Below, piece by piece: positions 51,990 to 61,513 of a stretch of DNA of 64,000 bases. Within the stretch, counting starts at the first letter, position 1; each line of letters starts with the position of its first letter. The stretch is from Sphingomonas azotifigens NBRC 15497 (GTDB lineage: Bacteria > Pseudomonadota > Alphaproteobacteria > Sphingomonadales > Sphingomonadaceae): contig NZ_BCTR01000012.1 in NCBI RefSeq assembly GCF_002091475.1, positions 1 through 64,000 on the forward strand. Direction: 5' to 3'. Made by a program: the position numbers and the translations under genes. The notes beneath the pieces are model-generated. The model was not told where the DNA came from. It ran no database searches and worked only from the letters and a program-made list of their open reading frames with translations.

Positions 51990-52280
51990 TCAGCCGCAAC
52001 GTGCGTCGGTGACGATGCCGGCCTTGTCGACATGCAGGTTGAGCCGGTCGACGCGGAAGTCCATCGTCACCGCCGAACCCGGCTCGATCCAGCGTAGCGT
52101 CCGGGCACCCGAATGGCGCAGCGCCTCGCTTGGATCGACGGTGGCTCGCGCTTTCCCCTTGAGGAAGAGCACGCGATTCGCATCGCACTCCACCACCGCC
52201 GGGATCGGGTCGGCCTTCTTCTGCGGGGCACAGCCTGCCGCGCCGGTAACCAGGGCGAGGAGCGCAAGGCGGGCGATCAT
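51990..52280 (-). CDS. I78-type peptidase inhibitor-like lipoprotein
   Basis: This 96-residue predicted lipoprotein has lipobox GAAGC (Cys17). The C-terminal half has the inhibitor I78 pattern: an SGARTLRW region, then TMDFRVDRLNLHVDKAGIV and a final cysteine-glycine. Members are predicted inhibitors of serine peptidases at the cell envelope. ATG 52280 overlaps the rnd stop (ATGA), so it is translated after RNase D. It converges on the CFA gene with a 7-base gap. Confidence 0.83.
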   Translation of the reverse strand: MIARLALLALVTGAAGCAPQKKADPIPAVVECDANRVLFLKGKARATVDPSEALRHSGARTLRWIEPGSAVTMDFRVDRLNLHVDKAGIVTDARCG

Positions 52281-53452
52281 GCGGGTTCTTCCGTCCGGCT
52301 CATCTTGAGCTTGCCGTTGCGCACCGCGAAGGCGAGTTGGCCCTCGACCAGCGCCAGCGCGTCCTGGCCGAACTGCTCGTAGCGCCAGCCTTCCAGGATC
52401 GGCAGTCCGTCGCGGACCCCGGCGGCCAGCGCCTCGAGGTCCTCGGAGCGGGCGAGCAGGCGCGGGGCGACGTTGACTTCCTTGGCGCGGATCTTGAGCA
52501 GCAGCTTGAGCAGATCGGCGACCAGCGCGCCGTCCTTGCCCAGCGCCGGCTTGCGCTCCTCGCGGCCGGGCATCTCGTTCGCGGGCATAGGCTTGGCGTC
52601 GGCGATTGCCGCCATCATCCGCCCGCCGATATCGTTGCCGGCCCAGGCGGCGGAAAGACCGCGGACCTTGGCGAGATCGCTCTGCTTGCGCGGCGGGTTG
52701 GCGGCAAGATCGGCGAGCGTCTCGTCCTTGACGATGCGCCCGCGCGGCAGGTCCTTGCCCTGCGCCTCGAGCTCGCGCCAGCGGGCCAGCGCCTTGAGGC
52801 GGCCGAGCACCTCGGGCTTGCGGCTGTTGATGCGGACGCGCTGCCACACCTGGTCGGGATCGTTGCGATAGTTTTCGGGGTCGGAGATCCGCTCCATCTC
52901 CTGGTCCAGCCACACACCGCGGCCGGACTTGCGCAGCTTCTCCAGCATCTTGGGGAAGATCTTCGAGAGATGCGTCACGTCGGCGATCGCGTAATCGATC
53001 TGGCGCTTGTCGAGCGGGCGGCGGGCCCAGTCGGTGAAGCGCGCGCCCTTGTCGACGACGATGCCGAGATAGGTGTCGACGAGGTTGGAATAGCCGATCT
53101 GTTCGCCCTGGCCGAGCGCCATCGCGGCGACCTGGGTGTCGAACATCGGGTGGGGCGTCTTGCCGGTAAGGTTGTAGACGATCTCGATGTCCTGGCCGCC
53201 GGCGTGAAAGACCTTGAGCACGTCCTCGTTGTCGGTCAGCAGGTCGAGCAGCGGCCCCATGTCGAGATCGGGGGCCTTGGGATCGATCGCCGCGGCCTCC
53301 TTGTCGTTGGCCACCTGAATCAGGCAGAGCTCGGGCCAGTAGCTGTTTTCGCGCATGAACTCGGTGTCGACCGTGATGAAGTCGGACTGCGCGAGGCGTT
53401 TGCAGAGTTCGGCGAGGGTGACGCTGTCTTCGATCAGACCATGAATGTGCAT
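52277..53452 (-). CDS. rnd: Ribonuclease D
   Basis: RNase D is a 3'-5' exonuclease that trims tRNA and other stable RNA. The 391 residues hold the DEDDy exonuclease domain ([27 protein letters not shown]) in the first 190 residues, then two HRDC-like domains. ATG 53452 gives the family start MHIHGLIED; the in-frame codons upstream are not needed. The gene is divergent from aspS (146-base gap) and coupled to the I78 lipoprotein downstream. Confidence 0.95.
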   Translation of the reverse strand: MHIHGLIEDSVTLAELCKRLAQSDFITVDTEFMRENSYWPELCLIQVANDKEAAAIDPKAPDLDMGPLLDLLTDNEDVLKVFHAGGQDIEIVYNLTGKTPHPMFDTQVAAMALGQGEQIGYSNLVDTYLGIVVDKGARFTDWARRPLDKRQIDYAIADVTHLSKIFPKMLEKLRKSGRGVWLDQEMERISDPENYRNDPDQVWQRVRINSRKPEVLGRLKALARWRELEAQGKDLPRGRIVKDETLADLAANPPRKQSDLAKVRGLSAAWAGNDIGGRMMAAIADAKPMPANEMPGREERKPALGKDGALVADLLKLLLKIRAKEVNVAPRLLARSEDLEALAAGVRDGLPILEGWRYEQFGQDALALVEGQLAFAVRNGKLKMSRTEEPA

Positions 53453-53598
53453 CGCATGCCCATATACCGGTCTTCGGGTTGACAAAAGTGGGGTCTAACC
53501 GGAATGCGCGCGGTCATAGTGTTTCAATATCGTCGCGCCGGCTCGTTCCGGCACCGCCAAGCGTGGCGGGAAGACGCCAAGGTGAGAAGAACCGCATC

Positions 53599-55401
53599 AT
53601 GCACGCCTATCGCACGCACACCTGCGCCCAGCTCCGCTCCGCGGACGTCGGGCAAACCGTCCGCCTGTCGGGCTGGGTGCACCGCAAGCGCGACCATGGC
53701 GACCTGGTGTTCGTCGACCTGCGCGACCATTACGGCATCACCCAGATCGTCACCGACGCGAGCGGCCCGGCCTTCGACGCGATCGAGTCGCTGCGCTCCG
53801 AATCGGTGATCACCGTCACCGGCACGGTCGTCGCGCGCGATGCCAGCGTGGTGAACGCCAATCTGCCGACCGGCGAGATCGAGGTCCGCGCGGCCGAAGT
53901 GACCGTCCAGTCCGCCGCCGCCGATCTGCCGATGCCGGTGTTCGGCGAGCAGGAATATCCGGAAGAGATCCGCCTGCGGAACCGCTATCTCGATCTCCGC
54001 CGCGAGAAAGTCCACAAGAACATCCTGCTGCGCTCGAACGTGATCGCGTCGCTCCGCCGCCGGATGATCGACCAGGGCTTCACCGAGTTCCAGACGCCGA
54101 TCCTTACCGCGTCGAGCCCCGAGGGCGCGCGCGACTATCTCGTCCCCAGCCGCGTCCATCCGGGCAAGTTCTACGCGCTCCCGCAGGCGCCGCAGATGTT
54201 CAAGCAGCTGCTGATGGTCGCCGGCTTCGACCGCTATTTCCAGATCGCGCCCTGCTTCCGCGACGAGGACGCCCGCGCCGACCGTTCGCCGGGTGAATTC
54301 TACCAGCTCGATTTCGAGATGAGCTTCGTCACCCAGGACGACGTGTTCGCCGCGATCGAGCCGGTGCTCCACGGCGTGTTCGAGGAGTTCGCCGACTGGG
54401 AGGGCATGGGCCGCAGCGTCAGCGCGCTGCCGTTCAAGCGCATCCCGTACCGCGAATCGATGCTCAAGTACGGCAACGACAAGCCGGACCTGCGCAACCC
54501 GCTGGTCATCACCGACGTGTCGGACTTCTTCAAGGGCTCGGGCTTCGGGCGCTTTGCCTCGATCGTGGAAGGCGGCGACGTCGTCCGTGCGATCCCGGCG
54601 CCGGGCACCCACGAGAAGAGCCGCAAGTTCTTCGACGACATGAACAGCTGGGCGCAGAGCGAGGGCTTCCCGGGCCTCGGTTATGCGACGCAGAAGGACG
54701 GCGTGTTCGGCGGCCCGATCGCCAACAACCATGGCCAGGACGGCATGAAGGCGATTGCCGAGGCGATGGGCCTGGGCCCGAACGACGGCATCTTCTTCGC
54801 CGCGGGCAAGGAAGCGCAGGCGGCCAAGCTCGCGGGCCTGGCGCGCACCCGCGCCGCCGAGCAGCTGGAGCTGATCGACAAGAAGCGCTTCGAGTTCTGC
54901 TGGATCGTCGACTTCCCGATGTTCGAATATGACGAGGACGCGAAGAAGATCGACTTCAGCCACAACCCCTTCTCGATGCCGCAGGGCGAGCTGGAGGCGC
55001 TGGAGACCAAGGATCCGCTCGACATCCTCGCCTATCAGTACGACATCGTCTGCAACGGCATCGAGCTGTCCTCGGGCGCGATCCGGAACCACAAGCCGGA
55101 GATCATGTACAAGGCGTTCGAGATCGCCGGCTATACCCAGGCCGATGTCGACACCAACTTCTCGGGCATGATCAACGCCTTCAAGTTCGGCGCACCGCCG
55201 CATGGCGGTTCGGCCCCGGGTGTCGACCGCATCGTGATGCTGCTCGCCGACGAGCCGAACATCCGCGAGGTGATCGCCTTCCCGATGACGCAGAAGGCCG
55301 AGGACCTGATGATGCACGCGCCGTCGGCCGTCAGCGACAAGCAGCTCAAGGAACTGCACATCCGCCTGGCGCCGGGCGTCGACGGCCCGAAGGCCGGCTG
55401 A
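53599..55401 (+). CDS. aspS: Aspartyl-tRNA synthetase, probably non-discriminating (Asp/Asn)
   Basis: This 600-residue class II synthetase has the N-terminal OB-fold anticodon domain, motif 2 ([10 protein letters not shown]), the bacterial GAD insert and motif 3 ([14 protein letters not shown]). In the anticodon domain the key position reads histidine ([11 protein letters not shown]). Discriminating enzymes have leucine there; histidine is found in non-discriminating AspRS, which also charges tRNA-Asn for GatCAB to amidate. The dehydrogenase gene follows after 15 bases. ATG 53599 starts the conserved [12 protein letters not shown]. Confidence 0.96.
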   Translation: MHAYRTHTCAQLRSADVGQTVRLSGWVHRKRDHGDLVFVDLRDHYGITQIVTDASGPAFDAIESLRSESVITVTGTVVARDASVVNANLPTGEIEVRAAEVTVQSAAADLPMPVFGEQEYPEEIRLRNRYLDLRREKVHKNILLRSNVIASLRRRMIDQGFTEFQTPILTASSPEGARDYLVPSRVHPGKFYALPQAPQMFKQLLMVAGFDRYFQIAPCFRDEDARADRSPGEFYQLDFEMSFVTQDDVFAAIEPVLHGVFEEFADWEGMGRSVSALPFKRIPYRESMLKYGNDKPDLRNPLVITDVSDFFKGSGFGRFASIVEGGDVVRAIPAPGTHEKSRKFFDDMNSWAQSEGFPGLGYATQKDGVFGGPIANNHGQDGMKAIAEAMGLGPNDGIFFAAGKEAQAAKLAGLARTRAAEQLELIDKKRFEFCWIVDFPMFEYDEDAKKIDFSHNPFSMPQGELEALETKDPLDILAYQYDIVCNGIELSSGAIRNHKPEIMYKAFEIAGYTQADVDTNFSGMINAFKFGAPPHGGSAPGVDRIVMLLADEPNIREVIAFPMTQKAEDLMMHAPSAVSDKQLKELHIRLAPGVDGPKAG

Positions 55402-55416
55402 GCGAGCAGGGCGGTC

Positions 55417-56433
55417 ATGCGCGTCGCGGTGTTCAACACCAAGGCCTATGACCGCCGCTTTCTTGCCGAAGCCAATGCCCGCTTCGGCCATGACCTGACC
55501 TTCCTCGACCCCCGCCTCGATGCGGTGTCCGCCCCGCTGGCAGCGGGGCACGCGGCGGTGTGCGTGTTCGTCAACGACTTGGTGGATGCCGACGTGCTGG
55601 AGGCGCTGGCCAAGGTCGGCGTGCGGCTGGTGGCGCTGCGCTGCGCCGGCTTCAACAATGTCGACCTCGCGGCGGCAGGCCGGCTCGGCATCACGGTGGT
55701 GCGCGTACCCGCCTATTCGCCGAACGCCGTGGCCGAGTTCACCGTCGGGCTGCTGCTCGCGGTCGACCGCGCCATTCCGCGCGCCTGGTCGCGGGTACGC
55801 GAAAACAACTTCGCTCTCGATGGCCTGATCGGGCGCAACCTGCAGGGGCGGACGGTGGGCGTGGTCGGCACCGGCAAGATCGGCGCGCTGGTCGCCCGCG
55901 CGATGTGCGCCGGGTTCGGCTGCACCGTGCTGGCGAGCGACCTCCATGCCGATCCGGAACTGGAGGCGATCGGTGTCCGCTACGTGGCCCGAGAGGAGCT
56001 GCTGCGCACCGCCGAGATCGTCACGCTGCATTGTCCGCTGACGCCCGATACGCACCGCCTGATCGACGCACAGGTGATCGCGGAAGCGCGAGACGGGCTG
56101 GTGATCGTCAACACCAGCCGCGGCGCGCTGATCGATACGGCCGCGCTGATCGAGGGGCTGAAGTCGCGCAAGGTGCGGGCGGTGGCGCTCGACGTGTACG
56201 AGCAGGAGGCGGACCTGTTCTTCGAGGATCTCTCCAACGAGATCATCGCCGACGACCAGTTCCAGCGGCTGCTCACCTTCCCTAACGTGCTGATCACTGG
56301 CCACCAGGCCTTTCTTACCGAAGAAGCGCTGTCGGCGATCGCCGAGACGACGCTGGCCAGCATCGCCGATTTCGCGGCCGGTCGACCGCTCGCCAACCGG
56401 GTCGATGCAGCCTTGATTGCGCCTGCACGTTAG
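55417..56433 (+). CDS. ldhA: D-2-hydroxyacid dehydrogenase, D-lactate type
   Basis: This 338-residue NAD-dependent dehydrogenase carries the GxGxxG segment TVGVVGTGKIGALVA (about 148-162), the arginine in VNTSRGALID, the catalytic glutamate region (LDVYEQEADLF) and histidine in ITGHQAFLT. The closest named family is fermentative D-lactate dehydrogenase LdhA, which reduces pyruvate to D-lactate. Other 2-ketoacids are possible. It sits between aspS and ppk2 with 15- and 8-base gaps, so the three genes may share a transcript. Confidence 0.87.
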   Translation: MRVAVFNTKAYDRRFLAEANARFGHDLTFLDPRLDAVSAPLAAGHAAVCVFVNDLVDADVLEALAKVGVRLVALRCAGFNNVDLAAAGRLGITVVRVPAYSPNAVAEFTVGLLLAVDRAIPRAWSRVRENNFALDGLIGRNLQGRTVGVVGTGKIGALVARAMCAGFGCTVLASDLHADPELEAIGVRYVAREELLRTAEIVTLHCPLTPDTHRLIDAQVIAEARDGLVIVNTSRGALIDTAALIEGLKSRKVRAVALDVYEQEADLFFEDLSNEIIADDQFQRLLTFPNVLITGHQAFLTEEALSAIAETTLASIADFAAGRPLANRVDAALIAPAR

Positions 56434-56441
56434 GGGCTCCC

Positions 56442-57218
56442 ATGACGATCGATCTTTCCGACTACGAGGCCGGCGACTCCTTCGAAGGCGACTACGAAGC
56501 CGAACTTGCCAAGCTCCAGAAGCGGCTGAGCCACATCCAGACCGCGCATATCGTCCACAAGCGCCGCGCGATCGTGGCGTTCGAGGGCTGGGACGCGGCG
56601 GGGAAGGGCGGGGTGATCAAGCGCCTGACCGCCGAATGGGACCCGCGCTACTTCGAAGTCTGGCCGATCTCGGCGCCGACCCAGGAGGAGCTGTCGCATC
56701 ATTTCCTCTGGCGCTTCTGGCAGCGGTTGCCGGCGCAGCACAATATCGCGGTATTCGATCGCACCTGGTATGGCCGCGTGCTGGTCGAGCGGGTCGAGGG
56801 CTTTGCCAGCGAGGCCGAGTGGCGGCGCGGCTATGCCGAGATCAACGATTTCGAGGCGCAGCAAGTCAACAACGGCGCGACGCTGGTCAAGATCTTCCTC
56901 CACGTGACGCAGAAGACCCAGGACAAGCGCCTGCGCGACCGGGTGACGCATCCATGGAAGCGCTGGAAGATCAGCCCGGAGGATTTCCGCAACCGCGCGC
57001 GCCGCGCCGATTATCTCGAGGCGATGCACGCGATGTTCCGCGAGACCGACACGCCGCACGCGCGCTGGACGGTGATCGACGGGAACAACAAGAAGGCCGC
57101 GCGGATCGCGGCGCTGACCGCGATCGCTGACCAGCTGGAAAAGCATGTCCCGATGGTGCCGCCGGAGCTGGACGCCGCAGTGGCGAAGGCGGCGAAGGAA
57201 GCGCTGGGGAAGTTTTAG
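56442..57218 (+). CDS. ppk2: Polyphosphate kinase 2
   Basis: This 258-residue PPK2-family enzyme has Walker A EGWDAAGKGG (48-57), Walker B FDRTWYGR (105-112) and a lid segment rich in Arg (RVTHPWKRWK). PPK2 transfers phosphate between polyphosphate and nucleoside di- or monophosphates, usually favouring nucleotide formation. The single-domain length suggests class I (diphosphate to triphosphate), although class I and III cannot be separated safely by eye. The gene lies directly upstream of a 162-bp inverted-repeat element. Confidence 0.93.
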   Translation: MTIDLSDYEAGDSFEGDYEAELAKLQKRLSHIQTAHIVHKRRAIVAFEGWDAAGKGGVIKRLTAEWDPRYFEVWPISAPTQEELSHHFLWRFWQRLPAQHNIAVFDRTWYGRVLVERVEGFASEAEWRRGYAEINDFEAQQVNNGATLVKIFLHVTQKTQDKRLRDRVTHPWKRWKISPEDFRNRARRADYLEAMHAMFRETDTPHARWTVIDGNNKKAARIAALTAIADQLEKHVPMVPPELDAAVAKAAKEALGKF

Positions 57219-57223
57219 CCCTG

Positions 57224-57385
57224 AACTCCTCCCCGGCACGGGGAGGGGGACCATGCGCAGCATGGTGGAGGGGCCGCCGCGCTAGCGGCGGTAGAACCTG
57301 AAGCTCTCGAAAGACCGCGCCTCCTGCGCTGCCCCTCCACCACCGTCTTCGGCGGCGGTCCCCCTCCCCGTGCCGGGGAGGAGTT
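57224..57385. repeat. 162-bp element with perfect 29-bp terminal inverted repeats
   Basis: The left arm (57224-57252) and right arm (57357-57385) are exact reverse complements over 29 bases. Both contain CTCCCCGGCACGGGGAG-type inner palindromes. Subterminal segments (TGGTGGAGGGGC and GCCCCTCCACCA) are also inverted. A second copy lies at 61279-61449 with related ends and a different centre. It contains no ORF and sits between the convergent ppk2 and carbonic anhydrase genes. Confidence 0.9.
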
Positions 57386-57391
57386 TAGAAG

Positions 57392-58021
57392 TCACGCCGC
57401 CGCGAAGCTGCCGTCGTCGCCCAGCACGTGCAGCACGCCATCGGCAATCGCGAAATAGGCGCCGTGGATAGTCAGCTTGCCCGCCGCCTCGCGCTCGGCG
57501 ACGAACGGGAAGGTCCGCAGGTTGCGCATCGACACGCGGACGGTCTCCTGCTCCATCGCGCGGACCGCTTCCGGGCCATCCCCATGCTCGGCACGGACCT
57601 TGTCCCGCGCTTCGTCGAGCATGTCGACCCAGTGCGCGATGAACCCGCCTTCGCCCTGTTCGGCGTCGGCGAAGCGCTGGGTGAGCGCGGCATGCGCGCC
57701 GCCACAGGCGCCGTGGCCCATCACGACGATTTCCGGCACTTCGAGTTGCGTCACCGCGAACTCGAGCGCCGCGGACACGCCGTGGCGCCCGCCGCCGGTC
57801 TCGAAGGGGGGCACCAGATTGGCAACGTTGCGGACGACGAAGATCTCGCCCGGCGAGGTGTCGAAGATCTGCGCCGGGTCGACCCGGCTGTCCGAACAGG
57901 CGATCACCATCACCTTCGGGCTCTGGCCCTCGGACAGTTCGGCCCAGCGGGCACGCTGGGTGCTCCAGCCTTCGGTGCGGAAGCGGCGATAGCCGCTGAG
58001 GAGTGCGTCGAATCCAGCCAT
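57392..58021 (-). CDS. Beta-class carbonic anhydrase
   Basis: This 209-residue cytosolic zinc enzyme interconverts CO2 and bicarbonate. Zinc ligands and the catalytic dyad are visible: Cys42-Ser-Asp44-Ser-Arg (ACSDSR), His103 and Cys106 (MGHGACGG). There is no signal peptide. It would supply bicarbonate for carboxylations and for carbamoyl phosphate synthesis. It converges on ppk2 across the repeat element and is divergent from lipA. Confidence 0.95.
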   Translation of the reverse strand: MAGFDALLSGYRRFRTEGWSTQRARWAELSEGQSPKVMVIACSDSRVDPAQIFDTSPGEIFVVRNVANLVPPFETGGGRHGVSAALEFAVTQLEVPEIVVMGHGACGGAHAALTQRFADAEQGEGGFIAHWVDMLDEARDKVRAEHGDGPEAVRAMEQETVRVSMRNLRTFPFVAEREAAGKLTIHGAYFAIADGVLHVLGDDGSFAAA

Positions 58022-58151
58022 TCGTTTCGCCTATCCATCCTTTTTGAACTTGTCGACCGCCCCAACGTTCACGGGCAACTTACGCTCCCTGCAACGCCAT
58101 GCGCAATTTCCGGGGCTGGCGAAACGCGTTTCGGCGCTCTATCTGCCCCCC

Positions 58152-59084
58152 ATGAACGAGCAGACTCCGCTGCCGCGCCCCGAGCGCGTCCGCAAGCCCG
58201 ACTGGATCCGCGTCAAGGCCCCCACCTCGGAAGGGTTCGCCAAGACCCGCGCCCTGATGCGCTCCAAGAGCCTCAACACGGTTTGCGAGGAGGCCGCCTG
58301 TCCGAACATCGGCGAGTGCTGGACCAAGAAGCACGCGACGGTGATGATCCTGGGCGACGTCTGCACGCGCGCCTGCCGCTTCTGCAACGTCAAGACCGGC
58401 ATGCCGCGCAAGGTCGATCCGCTCGAGCCCCAGCATGTCGCCGAGGCGGCGCTGCAGATGGGCCTGGAGCATATCGTGATCACCTCGGTGGATCGCGACG
58501 ACCTGCCGGACGGCGGTGCCAGCCAGTTCGTCAAGGTGATCGAGGCGATCCGGAGCGCGAGCCCGACCACCACGATCGAGATCCTGACCCCCGATTTCCG
58601 CAACAAGCACGAAGCCGCTATCGAGGCGATCGTCGCGGCGCGGCCGGACGTGTACAATCACAACCTTGAAACCGTCCCGCGGCTCTATCCGATGATCCGC
58701 CCGGGCGCGCGCTATTATGCGTCGCTGCGTCTGCTGGAGACGGTGAAGCGGCTCGATCCGTCGATCTTCACCAAGTCGGGCATCATGCTGGGCCTTGGCG
58801 AGCAGCGCCTGGAGGTCCATCAGGTGATGGACGACATGCGCTCGGCCGACATCGATTTCCTGACCATGGGCCAGTATCTCCAGCCGACGCCCAAGCACGC
58901 CAAGGTCGAGGAGTTCGTGACCCCGCAGAACTTCCAGGCCTATGGCGCAATCGCGCGGGCCAAGGGATTCCTGCAGGTCGCCTCGTCGCCGCTCACGCGC
59001 TCCAGCTATCACGCCGGCGAGGATTTCGCCGAGATGCGCGCGGCCCGCGAGGCCAAGCTGGCGAAGGCGAGCGCCAAGGCCTGA
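58152..59084 (+). CDS. lipA: Lipoyl synthase
   Basis: LipA inserts two sulfur atoms into octanoyl groups on lipoyl domains. The 310 residues contain both iron-sulfur motifs: the auxiliary [12 protein letters not shown] (C-x4-C-x5-C) and the radical [11 protein letters not shown] (C-x3-C-x2-C). The C-terminal RSSYHAGE supplies the serine ligand of the auxiliary cluster. ATG 58152 gives the expected length; the longer frame from 58044 is in the promoter region. The ratA start overlaps the stop (TGATG). Confidence 0.97.
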   Translation: MNEQTPLPRPERVRKPDWIRVKAPTSEGFAKTRALMRSKSLNTVCEEAACPNIGECWTKKHATVMILGDVCTRACRFCNVKTGMPRKVDPLEPQHVAEAALQMGLEHIVITSVDRDDLPDGGASQFVKVIEAIRSASPTTTIEILTPDFRNKHEAAIEAIVAARPDVYNHNLETVPRLYPMIRPGARYYASLRLLETVKRLDPSIFTKSGIMLGLGEQRLEVHQVMDDMRSADIDFLTMGQYLQPTPKHAKVEEFVTPQNFQAYGAIARAKGFLQVASSPLTRSSYHAGEDFAEMRAAREAKLAKASAKA

Positions 59085-59572
59085 TGCCCAAGCACAGCGA
59101 AACCCGGCAGCTTCCCTATACGCCGGAACAGATGTTCGATCTGGTGGCGGATGTCGCGCGCTACCCCGAGTTCCTGCCCTGGGTGAGCGCGATGCGCGTC
59201 CGCTCGTCGAGCGACACGCAGGTCGTCGCGGACATGATCGTCGGCTTCAAGAGCCTGCGCGAGACCTTCACCTCGCGCGTCACCAAGGCGCGGCCCGAGA
59301 CCGTCCATGTCGAATATGTCGACGGGCCGCTCAAGCATCTGTCGAACGACTGGAAGTTCCGGCCGGACGGGCAGGGCGGCTGTTACGTCGATTTCTGCGT
59401 CGACTTCGCGTTCAAGAACCGGGTGTTCGAGATGCTGGCCGGCCAGGTGTTCGACCGCGCGCTCCGCAAGATGATCGGAGCGTTCGAGGAGCGCGCGGCG
59501 AAGCTTTATGCCTCTTCGACGGGTGCCGCGGGTTCCGGCATCAGCAAGTCGAGCGCGCACAACGCCGCCTGA
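59084..59572 (+). CDS. ratA: COQ10/RatA-type START-domain protein
   Basis: This 162-residue polyketide cyclase/START-like protein has the family N-terminus (ETRQLPYTPEQMFDLVADV, RYPEFLPWVSAMRV). In mitochondria COQ10 binds ubiquinone and aids its use. The E. coli homologue RatA is reported to block 70S ribosome assembly as a toxin; in alphaproteobacteria the COQ10-like role seems more likely. Its start shares one base with the lipA stop. The last 22 codons overlap the opposite-strand cinA gene by 67 bases. Confidence 0.92.
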   Translation: MPKHSETRQLPYTPEQMFDLVADVARYPEFLPWVSAMRVRSSSDTQVVADMIVGFKSLRETFTSRVTKARPETVHVEYVDGPLKHLSNDWKFRPDGQGGCYVDFCVDFAFKNRVFEMLAGQVFDRALRKMIGAFEERAAKLYASSTGAAGSGISKSSAHNAA

Positions 59573-60033
59573 AGGCGGATGCCGCCGCGACCGTTGTTTT
59601 CGAACAGGCGCGCGTCGGCGACGACATGCTTGGGATCGGCGCCGCGGATCGCCTGGGCGAAGACGACGGTGCCGACCGGCTTGTTCTCGGTCGCCCCGCC
59701 CGGTCCGGCGATACCGGTGATCGCGACGGCGACATCGGCCTTGGTCCGCTCGAGCACGCCCTGCGCCATGCTCCAGGCGACCGCGATCGAGACGGCGCCG
59801 AAGGTTTCGAGCACGTCGAGGCTCACCTTCAGCACGTCCATCTTGGCGTCGTTGGAATAGGTGACGAAGCCGGCGTCGAAAACGTCGGACGAACCCGGCA
59901 ATTCGGTCAGCGCGGCGGAGACCAGGCCGCCGGTGCAGCTCTCGGCAACGGCGACGCGGCGGCCGGCGGCGCGGTTGGCGTCGATGACCTTACGCGCGGC
60001 TTCTACGAGCTCGGTGGGAAGAATCGTGTCCAT
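59506..60033 (-). CDS. cinA: CinA C-terminal-domain amidase (PncC-like)
   Basis: This 175-residue stand-alone CinA C-terminal domain matches PncC, which deamidates nicotinamide mononucleotide to nicotinic acid mononucleotide. The signature VAVAESCTGGLVSAALT (nucleophilic serine) and the AVAITGIAGPGGAT block are intact. There is no N-terminal MoCF-like domain. It lies 40 bases after ispDF in the same direction and overlaps ratA at its 3' end. Confidence 0.92.
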   Translation of the reverse strand: MDTILPTELVEAARKVIDANRAAGRRVAVAESCTGGLVSAALTELPGSSDVFDAGFVTYSNDAKMDVLKVSLDVLETFGAVSIAVAWSMAQGVLERTKADVAVAITGIAGPGGATENKPVGTVVFAQAIRGADPKHVVADARLFENNGRGGIRLQAALCALDLLMPEPAAPVEEA

Positions 60034-60073
60034 AACGGCAGCCCCCTTGCCATTGGATGATGGGTTGTACGAG

Positions 60074-61231
60074 TCAGTTCCTTGCAGGCACCCGTACGGT
60101 TGCGACAGCCTGCGCCGCCATGCCCTCGCCGCGGCCGGTGAAACCCAGCCGTTCGGTGGTGGTGGCTTTCACGCTCACCTGTCCCGGGTCGAGACCGAGG
60201 ATCGCCGCGATCGAGGCGCGGATCGCCTCGCGGTGCGGGCCGATCTTCGGCGCCTCGCAGATCAGCGTCAGGTCGACGAAGTCGAGGATGCCGCCCTCGG
60301 CTGTGACCAGCGCGGCGGCATGTTCGAGGAAGCGGGCCGAGGCCGCGCCGCGCCATTGCGGGTCGCTGGGCGGGAAGTGCATGCCGATGTCACCCGCGCC
60401 GATCGTGCCGAGCAGTGCGTCGGTGATCGCGTGGAGCGCCACATCGGCATCGCTATGGCCCGACAGGCCCTTGCTGTGGGGCACGCGCACGCCGCCCAGC
60501 CACAGCGCCTCGCCCTCCGCGAAGCGGTGGACGTCATAGCCGGTCGCGGTGCGCACGCGCATCGTCGAGGCAAGGCGCGCCTCGGCGGCGGCAAAGTCGG
60601 TGGGATGGGTGATCTTTTCGAGCATCGGGTCTCCGGGGACGAGCGCGACCTGGCCGCCGATCGCGCGCAGCATCTGGGCGTCGTCGGTCGCCTCTGCCTC
60701 GGCGGGCCAGCGGCGGTGTGCGTCGAGGATGGCGTCAAAGGCAAAGGCCTGCGGGGTCTGGACACGGTAGAGAGCGTCGCGGGGGACGGTGTCGCCTATC
60801 AGGTCGCCTTCGCCGCGGACGAGCGTGTCGGCGACGGGAAGGGCAGGGATCGCCCCGCCGCTCGTTCCGAGGCTGGTCAACAGGTCGTCGATCACGCGGG
60901 CCGGCAGGAAGGGGCGAGCCGCGTCGTGGATCAGGACATGGGTGAAGCCGCCGGCAAGCAGCGCCTCTAGCCCGTTTCGGACCGACTCGCGCCGCGTCGG
61001 ACCGCCGGTAACGAAAGGCGTGGTGCCCAGCGCGGCGTCGAGCAGTGCCTCCTGGCCTTCGCCGATCACGGTCAGCACCGCGTCGATCTTCGGGTGGCTG
61101 CGCAGCGCCTGGTGCGCATAGGCGAGCAGCGGCTTGCCGCCGAGCAGGGCATATTGCTTGGGCACGCTGCCGCCGGCGCGGGTGCCGCTGCCGGCGGCGA
61201 GGAGGATGGCGGCGGTCCTGAACGCGGTCAT
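60074..61231 (-). CDS. ispDF: Bifunctional IspD/IspF enzyme
   Basis: This 385-residue fusion catalyses two steps of the MEP isoprenoid pathway. The IspD part (about 1-225) makes CDP-methylerythritol (LLAAGSGTRAGGSVPKQY, HDAARPF). The IspF part (about 226-385) makes the cyclic diphosphate (GYDVHRFAEG, GHSDADVALHAITDALLG, VKATTTERLGFTGRGEG). Such fusions are typical of alphaproteobacteria. ATG 61231 begins the IspD domain. The frame upstream runs into the repeat element. cinA follows downstream. Confidence 0.97.
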   Translation of the reverse strand: MTAFRTAAILLAAGSGTRAGGSVPKQYALLGGKPLLAYAHQALRSHPKIDAVLTVIGEGQEALLDAALGTTPFVTGGPTRRESVRNGLEALLAGGFTHVLIHDAARPFLPARVIDDLLTSLGTSGGAIPALPVADTLVRGEGDLIGDTVPRDALYRVQTPQAFAFDAILDAHRRWPAEAEATDDAQMLRAIGGQVALVPGDPMLEKITHPTDFAAAEARLASTMRVRTATGYDVHRFAEGEALWLGGVRVPHSKGLSGHSDADVALHAITDALLGTIGAGDIGMHFPPSDPQWRGAASARFLEHAAALVTAEGGILDFVDLTLICEAPKIGPHREAIRASIAAILGLDPGQVSVKATTTERLGFTGRGEGMAAQAVATVRVPARN

Positions 61232-61278
61232 GGCGGAGCGCCTAGCCGAGTTTAGGGGGCAACGGTAGGGCCGACCCA

Positions 61279-61449
61279 ATTCCTCCCCGGCACGGGGAGG
61301 GGGACCATTTGCGCCAGCAATATGGTGGAGGGGCCGCCGCGGCACGCGGCGGTGTCCCTGCGAGGCCACCGAGTCCCGCGCCTGACGGCGCGGCCCCTCC
61401 ACCACGCGGCTGCGCCGCGCGGTCCCCCTCCCCGCGCCGGGGAGGAATT
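61279..61449. repeat. 171-bp inverted-repeat element, second copy
   Basis: Arms at 61279-61307 and 61421-61449 are reverse complements over 29 bases with one mismatch. They match the arms of the 57224-57385 element except at the outermost bases (AATTCC rather than AACTCC). Subterminal TGGTGGAGGGGC and GCCCCTCCACCA are shared too. This copy sits between the divergent ispDF and dusB genes, so it may carry or lie beside their promoters. Confidence 0.9.
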
Positions 61450-61513
61450 TGCGGCACCTTGCCCTTCCGGTCCATGATCGCTACATGCGCTGCCTGATTT
61501 TCAGGCAGAATTG

